Part shown: piece after piece, positions 32,007 to 41,618 of the stretch
How positions within the stretch are numbered: position 1 is the first letter of the stretch
Layout: every line of letters starts with the position of its first letter
Origin: Nitrospirota bacterium
GTDB taxonomy: Bacteria; Nitrospirota; Thermodesulfovibrionia; UBA6902
NCBI GenBank assembly: GCA_016222915.1
Contig: JACRQA010000085.1
Coordinates: 1 to 56,240, forward strand
Reading direction: 5' to 3'
DNA length: 56,240 nucleotides
Notes under the pieces: generated by a model
The model's database searches: none
Told to the model about the DNA's origin: nothing
Seen by the model: only the letters and a program-made list of their open reading frames with translations
Made by a program: the position numbers and the translations under genes

Positions 32007-33071
32007 ATGAAAATTGGTCCGGAAACAACTCACATCAGAGCGGGTTATTTTTTTCTGGTCGCTGCTCTGTTATCGGCCCTCTTCTGGCTTTTCGAATCCG
32101 CCTTACATGCGACAATGTTTCATGGAAACAGCTTGTATAATGACCATAGATTTATTGACTATGTATTCTCACCGGACAAACATGAACTCTGGATGCGGTT
32201 ACTTGTTGTTTCATCTGTCTTTTTATTATCAGCTTATGCCCATTCGTTTTACAGATCAAGAAGGGTCGAGAAAGAATTAATTAATTATCAGGCACACCTA
32301 GGGGAACTCGTTGAAGAACGCACTTCTGAACTACAGGCCTCAAATGAGCTTCTGATCGAAGAAATCAAAGACCGCCAGGCCCTGGAAAAATCTCTTATCG
32401 ACATAGAAGACCGGGAACGCCGCCTCATCGGACATGACCTGCATGACGGCCTGGGTCAGCTCCTTACCGGCCTTGCCTTTAAAATACGCGGGCTGGGCCG
32501 CAAACTGGAAATAGGCCATTTCGAGGGAGCGGAAGAGGCGGCTGAACTTTCGGTACTTATTGATGAAGCAAAAGAGCAGGCGAGTTATTTATCAAGAGGG
32601 CTTTCTCCGATTGAAATGAATGAGGAAGGCCTCATGACCGCCTTAAAGGCGCTTTCCTCTAATACAAGTAAAATGTTTAACATCCCATGCGCCTTCACCT
32701 GCGAGGGACCTGTAACGATACATAATGAGACGGCATTAACACAGCTTTATCGCATTGCACAGGAGGCAGTGACCAATGCCTTGAAATATGCGCAATGCGA
32801 TCATATCGAAATCAGTCTCAGGAAAAATCACGATAGAATTATTATGACAATAAAAGATAACGGTATCGGCATCCCGGAACATGCCGCCAGGAAAGGCGGA
32901 ATGGGGCTGAAAATCATGAACTACCGGGCCGGCCTTATCAATGCTTCGCTTGATATACGACATGATACTGACGGGGGGACAATAATCACATGCGCCCATG
33001 CCTGCGCTTCAGAAATAAACGAGTTGGTATCATATAGCGGACGGGTAACGACTTCGATAAAAACAAATTGA
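32007..33071 (+). CDS. NarX-type membrane histidine kinase
   Basis: 354 residues. Two membrane helices (near 14-32 and 66-83) with a short periplasmic loop (ESALHATMFHGNSLYNDHRFIDYVFSPDKHELW), then a coiled-coil linker, HisKA_3 with the phospho-His in RRLIGHDLHDGLGQLLTGL, and HATPase (RIAQEAVTNALKYAQCDHIEISL, DNGIGIPEHAARKGGMGLKIM). The small loop with four His residues could bind a ligand or metal. Its stop abuts the frame of the NarL-type regulator that follows, its evident partner. Confidence 0.92.
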   Translation: MKIGPETTHIRAGYFFLVAALLSALFWLFESALHATMFHGNSLYNDHRFIDYVFSPDKHELWMRLLVVSSVFLLSAYAHSFYRSRRVEKELINYQAHLGELVEERTSELQASNELLIEEIKDRQALEKSLIDIEDRERRLIGHDLHDGLGQLLTGLAFKIRGLGRKLEIGHFEGAEEAAELSVLIDEAKEQASYLSRGLSPIEMNEEGLMTALKALSSNTSKMFNIPCAFTCEGPVTIHNETALTQLYRIAQEAVTNALKYAQCDHIEISLRKNHDRIIMTIKDNGIGIPEHAARKGGMGLKIMNYRAGLINASLDIRHDTDGGTIITCAHACASEINELVSYSGRVTTSIKTN

Positions 33072-33097
33072 ACAGTGACGGGACCGGGACCAATAAA

Positions 33098-33766
33098 ATG
33101 AAACATAAAGTGACCATAGTCGATGACCACCCCATCGTACGCCAGGGACTTGCGCAGTTAATTAACCAGGACAATGAGCTCGGGGTATGCGGCGAGGCCA
33201 GTGACATTCCTTCAGCGTTGCAGTCTGTGAAAGAGTGCCTGCCGGACATTGCGGTCGTTGATATTTCCCTTGGTCAGAGCAGCGGGCTCAGCCTGATAGA
33301 GGAGCTCTCCCGGCAATATCCCGACCTGACAATCCTCGCACTCTCCATGCATGACGAGGCACTGTATGCCGAGCGTTGTCTAAGGGCAGGGGCAAAGGGC
33401 TATATCATGAAAAAAGAACCGCCTGAAGAGGTCATAAAAGCGATAAAAGATGTACTCAATGGAGAAATATACGTCAGTGACAACCTTGGCTCCAGGCTCC
33501 TTCATAAACTTGTAGCTAATAAATCAGGGGCGCTGAGTTCGGACCTTGACGTTCTCAGTAATCGTGAGCTTGAGGTATTCCGGCTTATAGGCCAGGGAGT
33601 TAAAACAGGCAAAATCGCTGAACAGTTAAACCTGAGCATAAAGACAATCGAAACGTATATTGATCATATTAAAAAGAAGATGCACTTCAAGGATTCCAGG
33701 GATTTATTTTTGCACGCGGTCCAGTGGCGCATAAATGAAAGCGATCCGGCTGGTCCCCTCAAGTAA
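33098..33766 (+). CDS. NarL/FixJ-family response regulator
   Basis: 222 residues from ATG 33098; a TTG at 33068 overlapping the kinase stop is an alternative. Receiver with VTIVDDHPIVRQGL, phospho-Asp in IAVVDISLGQSSG, Lys in GYIMKKE. LuxR HTH with LSNRELEVFRLIGQGVKTGKIAEQLNLSIKTIETYIDHI. Partner of the upstream kinase. It is the third member of the same regulator family in the window (others at 4563 and 12237) and the most divergent of the three. Confidence 0.93.
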   Translation: MKHKVTIVDDHPIVRQGLAQLINQDNELGVCGEASDIPSALQSVKECLPDIAVVDISLGQSSGLSLIEELSRQYPDLTILALSMHDEALYAERCLRAGAKGYIMKKEPPEEVIKAIKDVLNGEIYVSDNLGSRLLHKLVANKSGALSSDLDVLSNRELEVFRLIGQGVKTGKIAEQLNLSIKTIETYIDHIKKKMHFKDSRDLFLHAVQWRINESDPAGPLK

Positions 33767-33942
33767 TCCTTATAGCCATTCTGCAAAACCAATTCTCTAA
33801 AATATTTTCGACGTAACGCATCGGGGTTTCCACTATGCCGTATAGTAATTTCTCCTATTAAAAAAACATAGGTCTCCCTCTACAGAGAATTTATCAGAAT
33901 CCGACTAGAAATCTACGCAGCAGAATTTACCGGGGCAAAGGT

Positions 33943-35211
33943 GTGGCTGACAATAAAAATTGTCACGAACACAGCACGCTTATTGAACTGCGAGAAGATA
34001 AAATGAGAAAGATATGGATGACATCTTTGAAAATAATCGCCATCATCCTCCTGCTTTCAGTCCCTTCATTCATAGATAATGACTTTATCCGGACTATTGT
34101 TAGCTTTACAGTTTCTTCAATCGTCATCGCTGTCTGTTTTATATTATTGAAAAGATACTCAAGCCTTATGGAGCGCAGCAAGGACGAGGACAGAAAGACG
34201 CATATATCAGATATTGAAACGCTGATAAAGACGATCAAATCGCCGCTGAATGAAAAGTCCCAGCTCATTCCCGTTCTCGTCAATCAGCTCCAAGAAGTGA
34301 CGCAGCAGACTGAATCAGCTGCCCTGGACATCGGAGATCGTTTCATGAGCATTGTGGAAAGGGCGAGAAAAAATACCGAAGATGCCTCTGTTGTTCTGAA
34401 ACAACTTGCCGGCGAGGGACAGGACAGCGGCCTTAATACAATTGAGATGAGCAAAAGGGCCCTCACAGACGTTGTCCAGAGCCTCCAGAACGGGATAATC
34501 TTCGCAAGCCAGACCATGGAAGAATTGAAGACAATCATTGAAGACACAGGGAACATCAAAAAAGTAGTTGATGAAATTGAGTTTATCGCCGGGCAGACAA
34601 ACCTGCTCGCGCTCAATGCGGCGATTGAGGCCGCGCGCGCCGGAGAACACGGCAGGGGGTTTGCGATTGTCGCCGAGGAGGTCAGAAAGCTCTCCGACAG
34701 GTCCAATAAGGCAGCAGAGGGAATCAGGAAGCTCGTATCAAAGATCGAGCTTGACAGCAGGGAGATATACACCCGATCAGAAGAAAATGTTACAGCAAAC
34801 ATGACCATATCAATGGAGGCCGCTACAGTAGTTGATGATACGATGCTCAAGATAGACGGTACGGTCAGCTCTATCAGGGGGCAGCTCAATTTTCTCACTG
34901 ATGAAACAGGGTCTCTTGCAAAAGATATCAGCAGCGTCGTCATCTCAATGCAGTTCCAGGACATCACCAGACAGCGGATTGAACATGTCATCGGCCCCCT
35001 TCAGGCATTTAAATCAGAGCTTGAAAATATGGCAAGAAACACAGAGAACATGGACAAAAAGCTACACGAAGCAGAAGGCAGCGGAAGCGGCAAATGGCTT
35101 GAAGGCCTGTACACAATGGAATCGGAAAGGAAGGTACTAAAAGAAACATTGTCGATAAATGATACGTCAAACAAAGGTCAGGAGTGTGAGATATGGGACG
35201 GACCATCTTAA
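33943..35211 (+). CDS. Methyl-accepting chemotaxis-type protein without sensor domain
   Basis: 422 residues from GTG 33943 (ATG at 34003 is the alternative). Two closely spaced membrane helices (near residues 25-40 and 48-66) leave almost no periplasmic part. A long cytoplasmic coiled coil holds the MCP hairpin tip: [43 protein letters not shown]. The C-terminal half is shorter than usual and includes [14 protein letters not shown], a motif of membrane-bound cytoplasmic-sensing transducers. First gene of the chemotaxis cluster; overlaps cheY by 19 bp. Confidence 0.9.
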   Translation: MADNKNCHEHSTLIELREDKMRKIWMTSLKIIAIILLLSVPSFIDNDFIRTIVSFTVSSIVIAVCFILLKRYSSLMERSKDEDRKTHISDIETLIKTIKSPLNEKSQLIPVLVNQLQEVTQQTESAALDIGDRFMSIVERARKNTEDASVVLKQLAGEGQDSGLNTIEMSKRALTDVVQSLQNGIIFASQTMEELKTIIEDTGNIKKVVDEIEFIAGQTNLLALNAAIEAARAGEHGRGFAIVAEEVRKLSDRSNKAAEGIRKLVSKIELDSREIYTRSEENVTANMTISMEAATVVDDTMLKIDGTVSSIRGQLNFLTDETGSLAKDISSVVISMQFQDITRQRIEHVIGPLQAFKSELENMARNTENMDKKLHEAEGSGSGKWLEGLYTMESERKVLKETLSINDTSNKGQECEIWDGPS

Positions 35212-35558
35212 TCGTAGATGATTCAGCCTCCATGAGGCAGCTTGTGAGCTTTGCCTTAAAAGACGCGGGATATGATGTTATAGCCGCAGTAGACGGCAAG
35301 GACGCATTGGGTAAAGTGAATGGAACGAAAGTCGACATGGTGGTGACTGATCTTAATATGCCGAACATGGACGGCATAACCCTGATAAAAAATCTGCGTT
35401 CTGCCGCTGCAACAAGATTTACACCCGTTGTGATGCTCACAACCGAATCCCAGGACTCAAAGAAACAGGAAGGCAGGGCAGCCGGGGCAAGCGGCTGGAT
35501 AGTCAAACCCTTTACGCCTGATAAACTGATCGACGTTATAAAAAAATTTGTGAAATGA
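35193..35558 (+). CDS. cheY: CheY-like response regulator
   Basis: 121 residues, a single receiver domain. Acidic pair in [12 protein letters not shown], phospho-Asp in [13 protein letters not shown], Thr in VVMLTTES, Lys in [19 protein letters not shown] 8 bp before ATG, inside the end of the MCP gene. Output regulator of the cheA pathway of this cluster. No cheZ, cheC or cheX is seen to dephosphorylate it. Confidence 0.93.
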   Translation: MGRTILIVDDSASMRQLVSFALKDAGYDVIAAVDGKDALGKVNGTKVDMVVTDLNMPNMDGITLIKNLRSAAATRFTPVVMLTTESQDSKKQEGRAAGASGWIVKPFTPDKLIDVIKKFVK

Positions 35559-35562
35559 CTGT

Positions 35563-35674
35563 GTAGGGGCATGGTCATCCTGCCCTTTATTAATAATGTC
35601 ATTCCCGCAGTCTGTTGAGCGGGAATCTAATAAACACAAGGATAGATTCCCGATTAAAACCTCGGGAATGACAG
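35563..35674. repeat. Two dispersed repeats: partial GGGGCATGG element and a GTCATTCCCG fold-back element
   Basis: 35563-35585 begins like the GGGGCATGGC palindrome (GTAGGGGCATGG) but degenerates (TCATCCTGCCC). 35598-35674 is bounded by GTCATTCCCG and CGGGAATGAC with an inner GCGGGAATC/GATTCCCG pair, so the whole 77 bp can form a cruciform, like a small MITE. It lies between cheY and the STAS gene. A related hairpin is at 44795-44831. Confidence 0.7.
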
Positions 35675-35691
35675 ACAACCGGAGGACTACA

Positions 35692-36060
35692 ATGATCGAC
35701 TTCAAGGCGGAATAAGCTGGCAATAATACGACCCTTACAATCAGCGGTGAATTGACCATACAAAACGCTTCTGCCCTGCAGGGCATATTTATCAGGTCGC
35801 TGGAAAGCTCCTCTAATCTGACTATTGATCTTAAAGACGTTACAGACCTCGATCTTTCATTCCTGCAGTTGCTCTGCTCTCTCCACAGGACATCAACAGA
35901 CCTGAAGATGAATCTGACCCTCTCAGGTCCCTGTCCCGAAATATTCAGGGATGCTGTTAAGAGCGCCGGATTTTTAAGGCGCACCGGCTGCAAATTTGAC
36001 TGCAAGAAAAATTGTCTCTGGGCAGAGATGAATAAGGCCGCAGAGAAGGAGATAAACTGA
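35692..36060 (+). pseudogene. STAS-domain protein interrupted by TAA at codon 8
   Basis: From ATG 35692, which follows GGAGGACTAC, the frame reads MIDFKAE, then TAA (35713-35715), then AGNNTTLTISGELTIQNASALQG and on to the normal end. The rest is an anti-anti-sigma/SpoIIAA-like STAS domain (LTIDLKDVTDLDLSFLQLLCSLHRTS) with a C-terminal Cys pair (CKFDCKKNC). One base change from GAA would restore it. The only later start is TTG 35752, without RBS, which would lose the first strand. The cheA ATG overlaps its stop, so it belongs to the che operon. Either inactivated, translated from an internal start, or a sequence error. Confidence 0.75.
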
Positions 36061-38174
36061 TGTCAAACGCGGAACAGCATAAGGCCGTATATATGGAAGA
36101 AGCTTCCGAACTTCTCGCAGAACTTGAAACCTCCCTGCTTGAGCTGGAAGAAAATGCCGGTGACGCGGAGCTTATCGGACGCATATTCCGGGCGCTGCAC
36201 ACGATTAAAGGTTCCGGGGCCATGTTCGGGTTTGATGATATAGCCGCGTTTACCCATGAAGTTGAGACATCTTTTGATATGGTGCGAAACGGTTTGCTTC
36301 CGGTCACTAAAAAACTTATAGACCTGACTCTCTCATCCCGCGATTACATCAAGACATTGCTGGATGAGCCTGAATCATCAGATAAGCAAAGAGCCGGGGA
36401 AATAATATACTCCCTCAAGAAATTGTCCCCGAAAACAATTATGCCCGATGACGTAAAAAACTCCCCGGCCCCCCCCTCTCCTAAAGGGAATGAATCAGAA
36501 AAAAGTGTCACTTACAGGATCAGGTTCCGCCCCCCTGTCGACATATTCATGAGGGGAATAAACCCCGTTCTTTTAATAAATGAATTATACGGCCTCGGTG
36601 AATGCAGCATTACAGCCCAGACAGACGCAATACCACAGATAGTCGATATTGATCCCGAGTCCTGCTACACATATTGGGACATTGTCCTGACAACCGACCT
36701 GGGGACCAATGCGATAAGGGACGTATTTATTTTCATTGAAGACGATAGTGAAATAAACATTACTGTCCTGAATGACAGCAGCACTTCCGAGGCAGAGGCC
36801 GGACACAAAAAGATCGGGGAGATACTTGTAGAACGTGGAGACCTGACTGAAAAGGACATCCAGAAGGCGCTTCGTAAACAAAAGCCTCTCGGTGAATTCC
36901 TTATCAACGACCGGATGGTTGATGCCGGGAAAATAGAGTCCGCTCTTGCCGAACAAAAGCATGTTAAAGAAATAAAACAGAGAGAACAGCAGAAAGAGCA
37001 GCCCGCGGATACGGCTTCAAGCATCAGGGTGGCCTCTGATAAACTCGACAGCCTCGTAAATCTCGTTGGTGAGATGGTCACGGTGCAGGCGCGCCTGAGC
37101 CAGTTGTCTTCTTTCAGGAATGACCCTGATCTCCTAGCCGTTGCAGAGGAAGTGGAGCGTCTCACCGGAGAGCTGAGAGATCAGACAATGAGCATACGCA
37201 TGCTGCCGATTGGGACGACATTCAGCAAATTCAAACGCCTTGTACGCGACCTTTCAAAAGAACTTGGCAAGCGGATTGAGCTGACAACCGAGGGCGCTGA
37301 AACAGAACTGGACAAGACAGTAATTGAGAAGTTAAACGATCCTATGGTGCACCTTATAAGAAACTGCATAGACCACGGGATTGAGACCCCTGATGTAAGA
37401 AGCGATATTGGGAAGCCTGCACAGGGGATGGTCCGTCTCTCAGCCAAACATTCGGGGGCTTATGTGTTAATCGAGATCATGGATGATGGAGCAGGGCTCG
37501 ATGCTGACGCAATACGCGCCAAGGCAGTTGAGAAGGGGATGATCTCACTCGATGCTGAACTGACAGAAAAAGAAATATATTCATTGGTCCTTGCCCCGGG
37601 GTTCTCAACGGCAAAAACGGTCACGAATGTGTCCGGCCGTGGGGTAGGAATGGATGTGGTAAAGAGGGCGATTGACAACCTTAGGGGTTCAATAGGCATA
37701 ACCAGTCAGAAAGGGATAGGTACGACGATCACATTAAAGCTGCCGCTGACACTTGCGATCATAGAGGGTCTGCTTGTGCAAATCGGGATTGAGTATTTTG
37801 TACTGCCTCTTTCAGCCGTAGAGGAGTGTGTCGAGCTTACCCGTCAGGATATTGCTAATGCGCACGGCAGGCATCTGGCGAATGTGCGGGGACAGATCGT
37901 GCCGTATATACGCCTGCGCGGGCAGTTTGTAATGGATGGGAGACCGCCCGACATAGAGCAGATTGTAATTGTCGGCATCGAAGGCCGCAGGGTCGGTTTT
38001 GTCGTGGATAATGTTGTCGGAGAACACCAGACGGTAATAAAGACACTTGGCCGTGTTTATAAAGACATTGAAGGAATATCAGGCGCGACCATTTTAGGTG
38101 ACGGGACAGTTGCGCTTATTCTTGATATACAAAAACTGGTCCAGACTGCTGAACGTGAGGAGGTGAGGGGATAG
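36060..38174 (+). CDS. cheA: Chemotaxis histidine kinase CheA
   Basis: 704 residues. Hpt domain at 1-110 with phospho-His in IFRALHTIKGSGAMFGF. An unusual middle follows (150-305), including a duplicated unit IGEILVERGDLTEKDIQKALRKQK / LGEFLINDRMVDAGKIESALAEQK that resembles the N-terminal domain of GspE/MshE-type ATPases. Then dimerisation helices (SIRVASDKLDSLVNLVGEMV), ATPase (LIRNCIDHGIETP, DDGAGLDADAI, GRGVGMDVV) and the CheW-like C terminus (YFVLPLSAVEECVEL). It phosphorylates CheY and CheB on signals from the MCPs. Start ATG overlaps the STAS stop. Confidence 0.95.
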   Translation: MSNAEQHKAVYMEEASELLAELETSLLELEENAGDAELIGRIFRALHTIKGSGAMFGFDDIAAFTHEVETSFDMVRNGLLPVTKKLIDLTLSSRDYIKTLLDEPESSDKQRAGEIIYSLKKLSPKTIMPDDVKNSPAPPSPKGNESEKSVTYRIRFRPPVDIFMRGINPVLLINELYGLGECSITAQTDAIPQIVDIDPESCYTYWDIVLTTDLGTNAIRDVFIFIEDDSEINITVLNDSSTSEAEAGHKKIGEILVERGDLTEKDIQKALRKQKPLGEFLINDRMVDAGKIESALAEQKHVKEIKQREQQKEQPADTASSIRVASDKLDSLVNLVGEMVTVQARLSQLSSFRNDPDLLAVAEEVERLTGELRDQTMSIRMLPIGTTFSKFKRLVRDLSKELGKRIELTTEGAETELDKTVIEKLNDPMVHLIRNCIDHGIETPDVRSDIGKPAQGMVRLSAKHSGAYVLIEIMDDGAGLDADAIRAKAVEKGMISLDAELTEKEIYSLVLAPGFSTAKTVTNVSGRGVGMDVVKRAIDNLRGSIGITSQKGIGTTITLKLPLTLAIIEGLLVQIGIEYFVLPLSAVEECVELTRQDIANAHGRHLANVRGQIVPYIRLRGQFVMDGRPPDIEQIVIVGIEGRRVGFVVDNVVGEHQTVIKTLGRVYKDIEGISGATILGDGTVALILDIQKLVQTAEREEVRG

Positions 38175-38248
38175 CAGGGGCAATTACAGGTTTACTTATT
38201 GGTGAGAGTATCAAAACAAATTAAATGATTTTCAAGGAGGGAAACTAA

Positions 38249-39955
38249 ATGTTAAAGAACATGAAGATAGGAACGCGTCTGATGCTGGGATTCGGAATCG
38301 TACTGGCGCTGCTGCTCATAATAGCAGGATCCGGATACTGGGGAGTCAGCACGCTCCACGATAAAGCAATGACTATATTGGAGGGGGAGGCAAAGATCCA
38401 GGAGTATGCCGGCCGGGCGCGTGCTAATGCTCAGGGTATGCGCAAATACGAAAAGGATGTATTCCTGAATATGGGCTCATCCGAAAAGCAGGCGGAATAC
38501 ATGACTAAATGGAAAGACCAATATGAGAGGTTCAATGAAAGATTGGTAGCTCTCGAAAAAATTGCAGTTATGGATGATGATAAGCAGGATGTTAAAAATA
38601 TGAAGGAAAACGTCGCTGCTTATGCAAGCGGCTTTAACAAAGTATATGGAATGATACAGGCCGGAAAAATCAATGCAGGTGATGAGGCCAACGTCGCAAT
38701 GAAGGATGTAAAAGACGAGGTCCACAAGGTTGAAGCTATTTCAAAAGAAATGGCTGACAGGGGCTCCAAGGAAATGGAGGAGCAATTGCCGGCTATGGAG
38801 AGCTTTGAAGGCCGCATTGTTACTATCATGATGGTTTTTGCAGGGATAGCAATAGCAATGGGCATAGGTATCACGATTTTCATCGCCCGCAGCATTATCA
38901 ATCCATTAAACGTTGGCGTTAATGTTGCGAATAAATTAGCGGAGGGCGACCTGAAGGTTAATATTGAAGCAACCGGCAAGGACGAGACAGGCCAGTTGCT
39001 AGCAGCAATGAAGGGCATGGTTGAAAAGCTCCAGATGATCGTAACGGAGGTCAAATCTTCAGCGGACAATGTGGCTTCAGGCAGCCAGGAGTTGAACGCC
39101 AGCTCAGAGCAGATGTCGCAGGGCGCCACAGAGCAGGCAAGCTCGGTTGAAGAAGTGTCATCCTCCATGGAGCAGATGGTCTCCAACATCAGGCAGAACG
39201 CGGATAACGCGCAGCAGACAGAGAAGATCGCACTTAAGTCTGCCACTGATGCAAAGGAAAGCGGCAAATCCGTTACCGAGACAGTCTCCGCCATGAAGGA
39301 AATAGCAGGCAAGATATCGATAATCGAAGAGATTGCAAGACAGACGAATTTGCTGGCATTAAACGCCGCCATTGAAGCGGCACGCGCAGGAGAACACGGC
39401 AAGGGCTTTGCAGTAGTTGCATCAGAGGTCAGGAAACTTGCAGAAAGAAGCCAGGCCGCCGCAGGCGAGATCAGCCAGCTTTCATCATCCAGCGTAGAAG
39501 TGGCAGAGAAAGCGGGCGAGATGCTTGCCAAGCTTGTACCCGACATTCAGAAAACAGCAGAGCTTGTGCAGGAGATAAGTGTCGCCAGTAATGAGCAGAA
39601 TACCGGGGCTGAACAGATAAACAAGGCGATACAGCAGCTTGATCAGGTCATACAGCAGAATGCAGGGGCATCCGAAGAGATGGCTTCGACTTCGGAAGAA
39701 CTGTCGTCGCAGGCAGAACAACTGCAGAGCGCCATTGCATTCTTTAAAGTGGACGATAAAGGCACGGGCCTCAACAGGACACAGGCAGGAATGTCTGTTG
39801 CGCACAAGCCTGTAATCAAAGCAGCTATAGCTCACATGCAGAAGCCCATTGCCAAACCTGTCAAGGCAGCTGTTGCAGCGGGTCCTGCAGGGATTGCAAT
39901 AGACATGGGTAACGGCGGTCACGACAAACTGGATGATGAGTTTGAGAAGTTTTAA
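38249..39955 (+). CDS. Methyl-accepting chemotaxis protein
   Basis: 568 residues. TM1 at 12-32, a four-helix-bundle periplasmic domain (30-190: [27 protein letters not shown] and following), TM2 ([26 protein letters not shown]), HAMP ([27 protein letters not shown]), and the signalling hairpin with [44 protein letters not shown]. Flanking Glu/Gln-rich stretches ([20 protein letters not shown]) are likely methylation regions. RBS AAGGAGG. The C-terminal 40 residues are Ala/Lys-rich, without a CheR-docking pentapeptide. Ligand unknown. Confidence 0.94.
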   Translation: MLKNMKIGTRLMLGFGIVLALLLIIAGSGYWGVSTLHDKAMTILEGEAKIQEYAGRARANAQGMRKYEKDVFLNMGSSEKQAEYMTKWKDQYERFNERLVALEKIAVMDDDKQDVKNMKENVAAYASGFNKVYGMIQAGKINAGDEANVAMKDVKDEVHKVEAISKEMADRGSKEMEEQLPAMESFEGRIVTIMMVFAGIAIAMGIGITIFIARSIINPLNVGVNVANKLAEGDLKVNIEATGKDETGQLLAAMKGMVEKLQMIVTEVKSSADNVASGSQELNASSEQMSQGATEQASSVEEVSSSMEQMVSNIRQNADNAQQTEKIALKSATDAKESGKSVTETVSAMKEIAGKISIIEEIARQTNLLALNAAIEAARAGEHGKGFAVVASEVRKLAERSQAAAGEISQLSSSSVEVAEKAGEMLAKLVPDIQKTAELVQEISVASNEQNTGAEQINKAIQQLDQVIQQNAGASEEMASTSEELSSQAEQLQSAIAFFKVDDKGTGLNRTQAGMSVAHKPVIKAAIAHMQKPIAKPVKAAVAAGPAGIAIDMGNGGHDKLDDEFEKF

Positions 39956-39969
39956 AAAAGCGATCAGCA

Positions 39970-39997
39970 GTAGGGGCATGGCGCGCCATGCCCCTAC
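39970..39997. repeat. Palindromic repeat (GGGGCATGGC family)
   Basis: Outer GTA/TAC and arms GGGGCATGGC and GCCATGCCCC around GC, a perfect 28-bp palindrome between the MCP and cheW genes. The central 22 bp are identical to 21234 and 22172. Confidence 0.9.
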
Positions 39998-40019
39998 ATA
40001 AAAAAGAAAGGAGAGAACA

Positions 40020-40532
40020 ATGAGCATAGCTGAAATTATAGAGACAACGCAGTGCCTGACCTTTAAGCTTGAGGACGAGGTATTTGCTCTTGATATAGCA
40101 AAGGTGCGGGAAGTTCTTGAGTTCACGACTGTCACAAAGGTGCCGAGGACGCCTGACTTCATGTGCGGGGTCATAAACCTCAGGGGCGGGGTCGTGCCGG
40201 TAGTCAACATGCGTCTCAAGTTCGGGATGAAGGACGCAGAGAAGACGGTAAACACCTGCATCATTATAGTGGAGGTGACGATAGACGGAGAGACAACCGT
40301 ACTTGGGGCGCTTGCCGATTCCGTGCAGGAGGTCATGGACCTTGAACCCGACCAGATAGAGCCTGCTCCCAAGATAGGCACAAGGTTAAATACGGATTTC
40401 ATCAAAGGCATGGGAAAGCACGACAATAAGTTCATCATGATACTGGATATCGATAAAGTGTTTTCCGCAGACGAACTGGCGCTGGTGCAGGGCACTGGAG
40501 GCAGCCGAACAACATTAGATAATGAAATATGA
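40020..40532 (+). CDS. cheW: Chemotaxis coupling protein CheW
   Basis: 170 residues. CheW fold with CLTFKLEDEVFALDIAKVREVLEF, VPRTPDFMCGVINLRGGVVPVVNMRLKFGM and VLGALADSVQEVMDLEPDQIEP. It links the MCPs to CheA. AAAGGAGAG precedes the ATG. The stop overlaps the cheR start (ATGA). Confidence 0.95.
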   Translation: MSIAEIIETTQCLTFKLEDEVFALDIAKVREVLEFTTVTKVPRTPDFMCGVINLRGGVVPVVNMRLKFGMKDAEKTVNTCIIIVEVTIDGETTVLGALADSVQEVMDLEPDQIEPAPKIGTRLNTDFIKGMGKHDNKFIMILDIDKVFSADELALVQGTGGSRTTLDNEI

Positions 40533-41407
40533 CAACTGCTATTCATGACAGCATTCAAGCAACAGCATTTAAGGCGTCCCTTTCCGAAAAAGATTTCCGC
40601 CGCTTAAGCGAGTTTATTCATAAAGAGTGCGGCATCAAAATGCCGGAGGTCAAGAAAGTGCTCCTTGAGGCCAGGCTCAGGAAGAGGCTCCGCGCCCTGG
40701 GAATGCATTCATATACTGAATACTGTGACTATCTGTTCAGCCCTGAAGGCACCCGAGATGAGCTCATACACATGATCGACGTGGTCACGACCAACAAGAC
40801 CGATTTCTTCCGCGAGGCGGGGCACTTCGATTATCTGGTGCAAACAGCCTTACCCGAACTGATCAGGCTTTATGGGGCAAATATCAGGAGGACGTATACC
40901 CTCTGGAGCGCAGGCTGTTCCACCGGGGAAGAGCCTCATACCCTTGCAATGGTATTAAGTGAGTTTGCGCAGCGGCAGCACGGATTTTATTTTTCAATCC
41001 TTGCAACGGATATTTCTACAAAAGTGCTTGAGCATGCCAGACGCGGCATCTACAAGGAAGAAGTCACAGAGCCTGTGCCTATGGCGATGAAAATGAAATA
41101 TTTATTGAAAGGCAAAGACAATAATAAAGGACTGGTCAGGGTCGGCCCCCAGCTCAGGTCTCTGATAACATTCAGGAGGCTTAATTTCATGGCAGGCGAC
41201 TTCGGCATGAGCGGACCGGTGGACATAATATTCTGCAGAAACGTCATTATCTATTTCGACAGGCCTACTCAGGAAAAACTGCTGAACAGGTTTGCCCGTC
41301 ATTTAATCCCGGGGGGATACCTCTTTATGGGACACTCGGAGACATTGAATGGTCTGGCTGTCCCACTGGTATGCGCCGGCCCGATGGTCTACAGGAAACC
41401 ATTATGA
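40529..41407 (+). CDS. cheR: Chemotaxis protein methyltransferase CheR
   Basis: 292 residues. N-terminal helical domain (LSEFIHKECGIKMPEVKKVLLEARLRKRLRALG), then the SAM-binding domain with TNKTDFFREAGHFDYL, LWSAGCSTGEEPHTLAM, ILATDISTKVLEHARRG, DIIFCRNVIIYFD and GGYLFMGHSETL. It methylates MCP glutamates. The C terminus ends normally (VYRKPL), immediately followed by the cheD remnant. Confidence 0.95.
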   Translation: MTTAIHDSIQATAFKASLSEKDFRRLSEFIHKECGIKMPEVKKVLLEARLRKRLRALGMHSYTEYCDYLFSPEGTRDELIHMIDVVTTNKTDFFREAGHFDYLVQTALPELIRLYGANIRRTYTLWSAGCSTGEEPHTLAMVLSEFAQRQHGFYFSILATDISTKVLEHARRGIYKEEVTEPVPMAMKMKYLLKGKDNNKGLVRVGPQLRSLITFRRLNFMAGDFGMSGPVDIIFCRNVIIYFDRPTQEKLLNRFARHLIPGGYLFMGHSETLNGLAVPLVCAGPMVYRKPL

Positions 41408-41408
41408 C

Positions 41409-41618
41409 ATGTTCAATGCAAAGGGCGATAGTTCAAATAGCATGGCCATAGGAAAACAGAATATTGAGACAGTGTTAAAGATTATTAAGACAGAGCGGCT
41501 CAGCCTGGTCGCCTCTGATGTCGGCGGGACAGATGGCCGCAAGATTATTTTCAACACTAATACCGGTGAGGTCCTCTTGAAACGGCTTAAAAAGACGGTG
41601 CAGCCATTAAATGAATAA
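41409..41618 (+). pseudogene. cheD: CheD remnant (C-terminal part only)
   Basis: 69 residues starting at an ATG 1 bp after cheR. MFNAKGDSSNSMAIGKQNIETVLKII and VASDVGGTDGRKIIFNTNTGEVLLKRL match the last third of CheD (usual motifs GAxMF, IGxRN, DVGGxxGRxxxFxxxTGxVxxKxL). The first 90 or so residues, with the catalytic Cys and His of the MCP glutamine deamidase, are missing, and no matching frame lies upstream because cheR ends there. It has no RBS of its own; the stop overlaps cheB. Probably a non-catalytic relic, though a retained binding role cannot be excluded. Confidence 0.8.
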
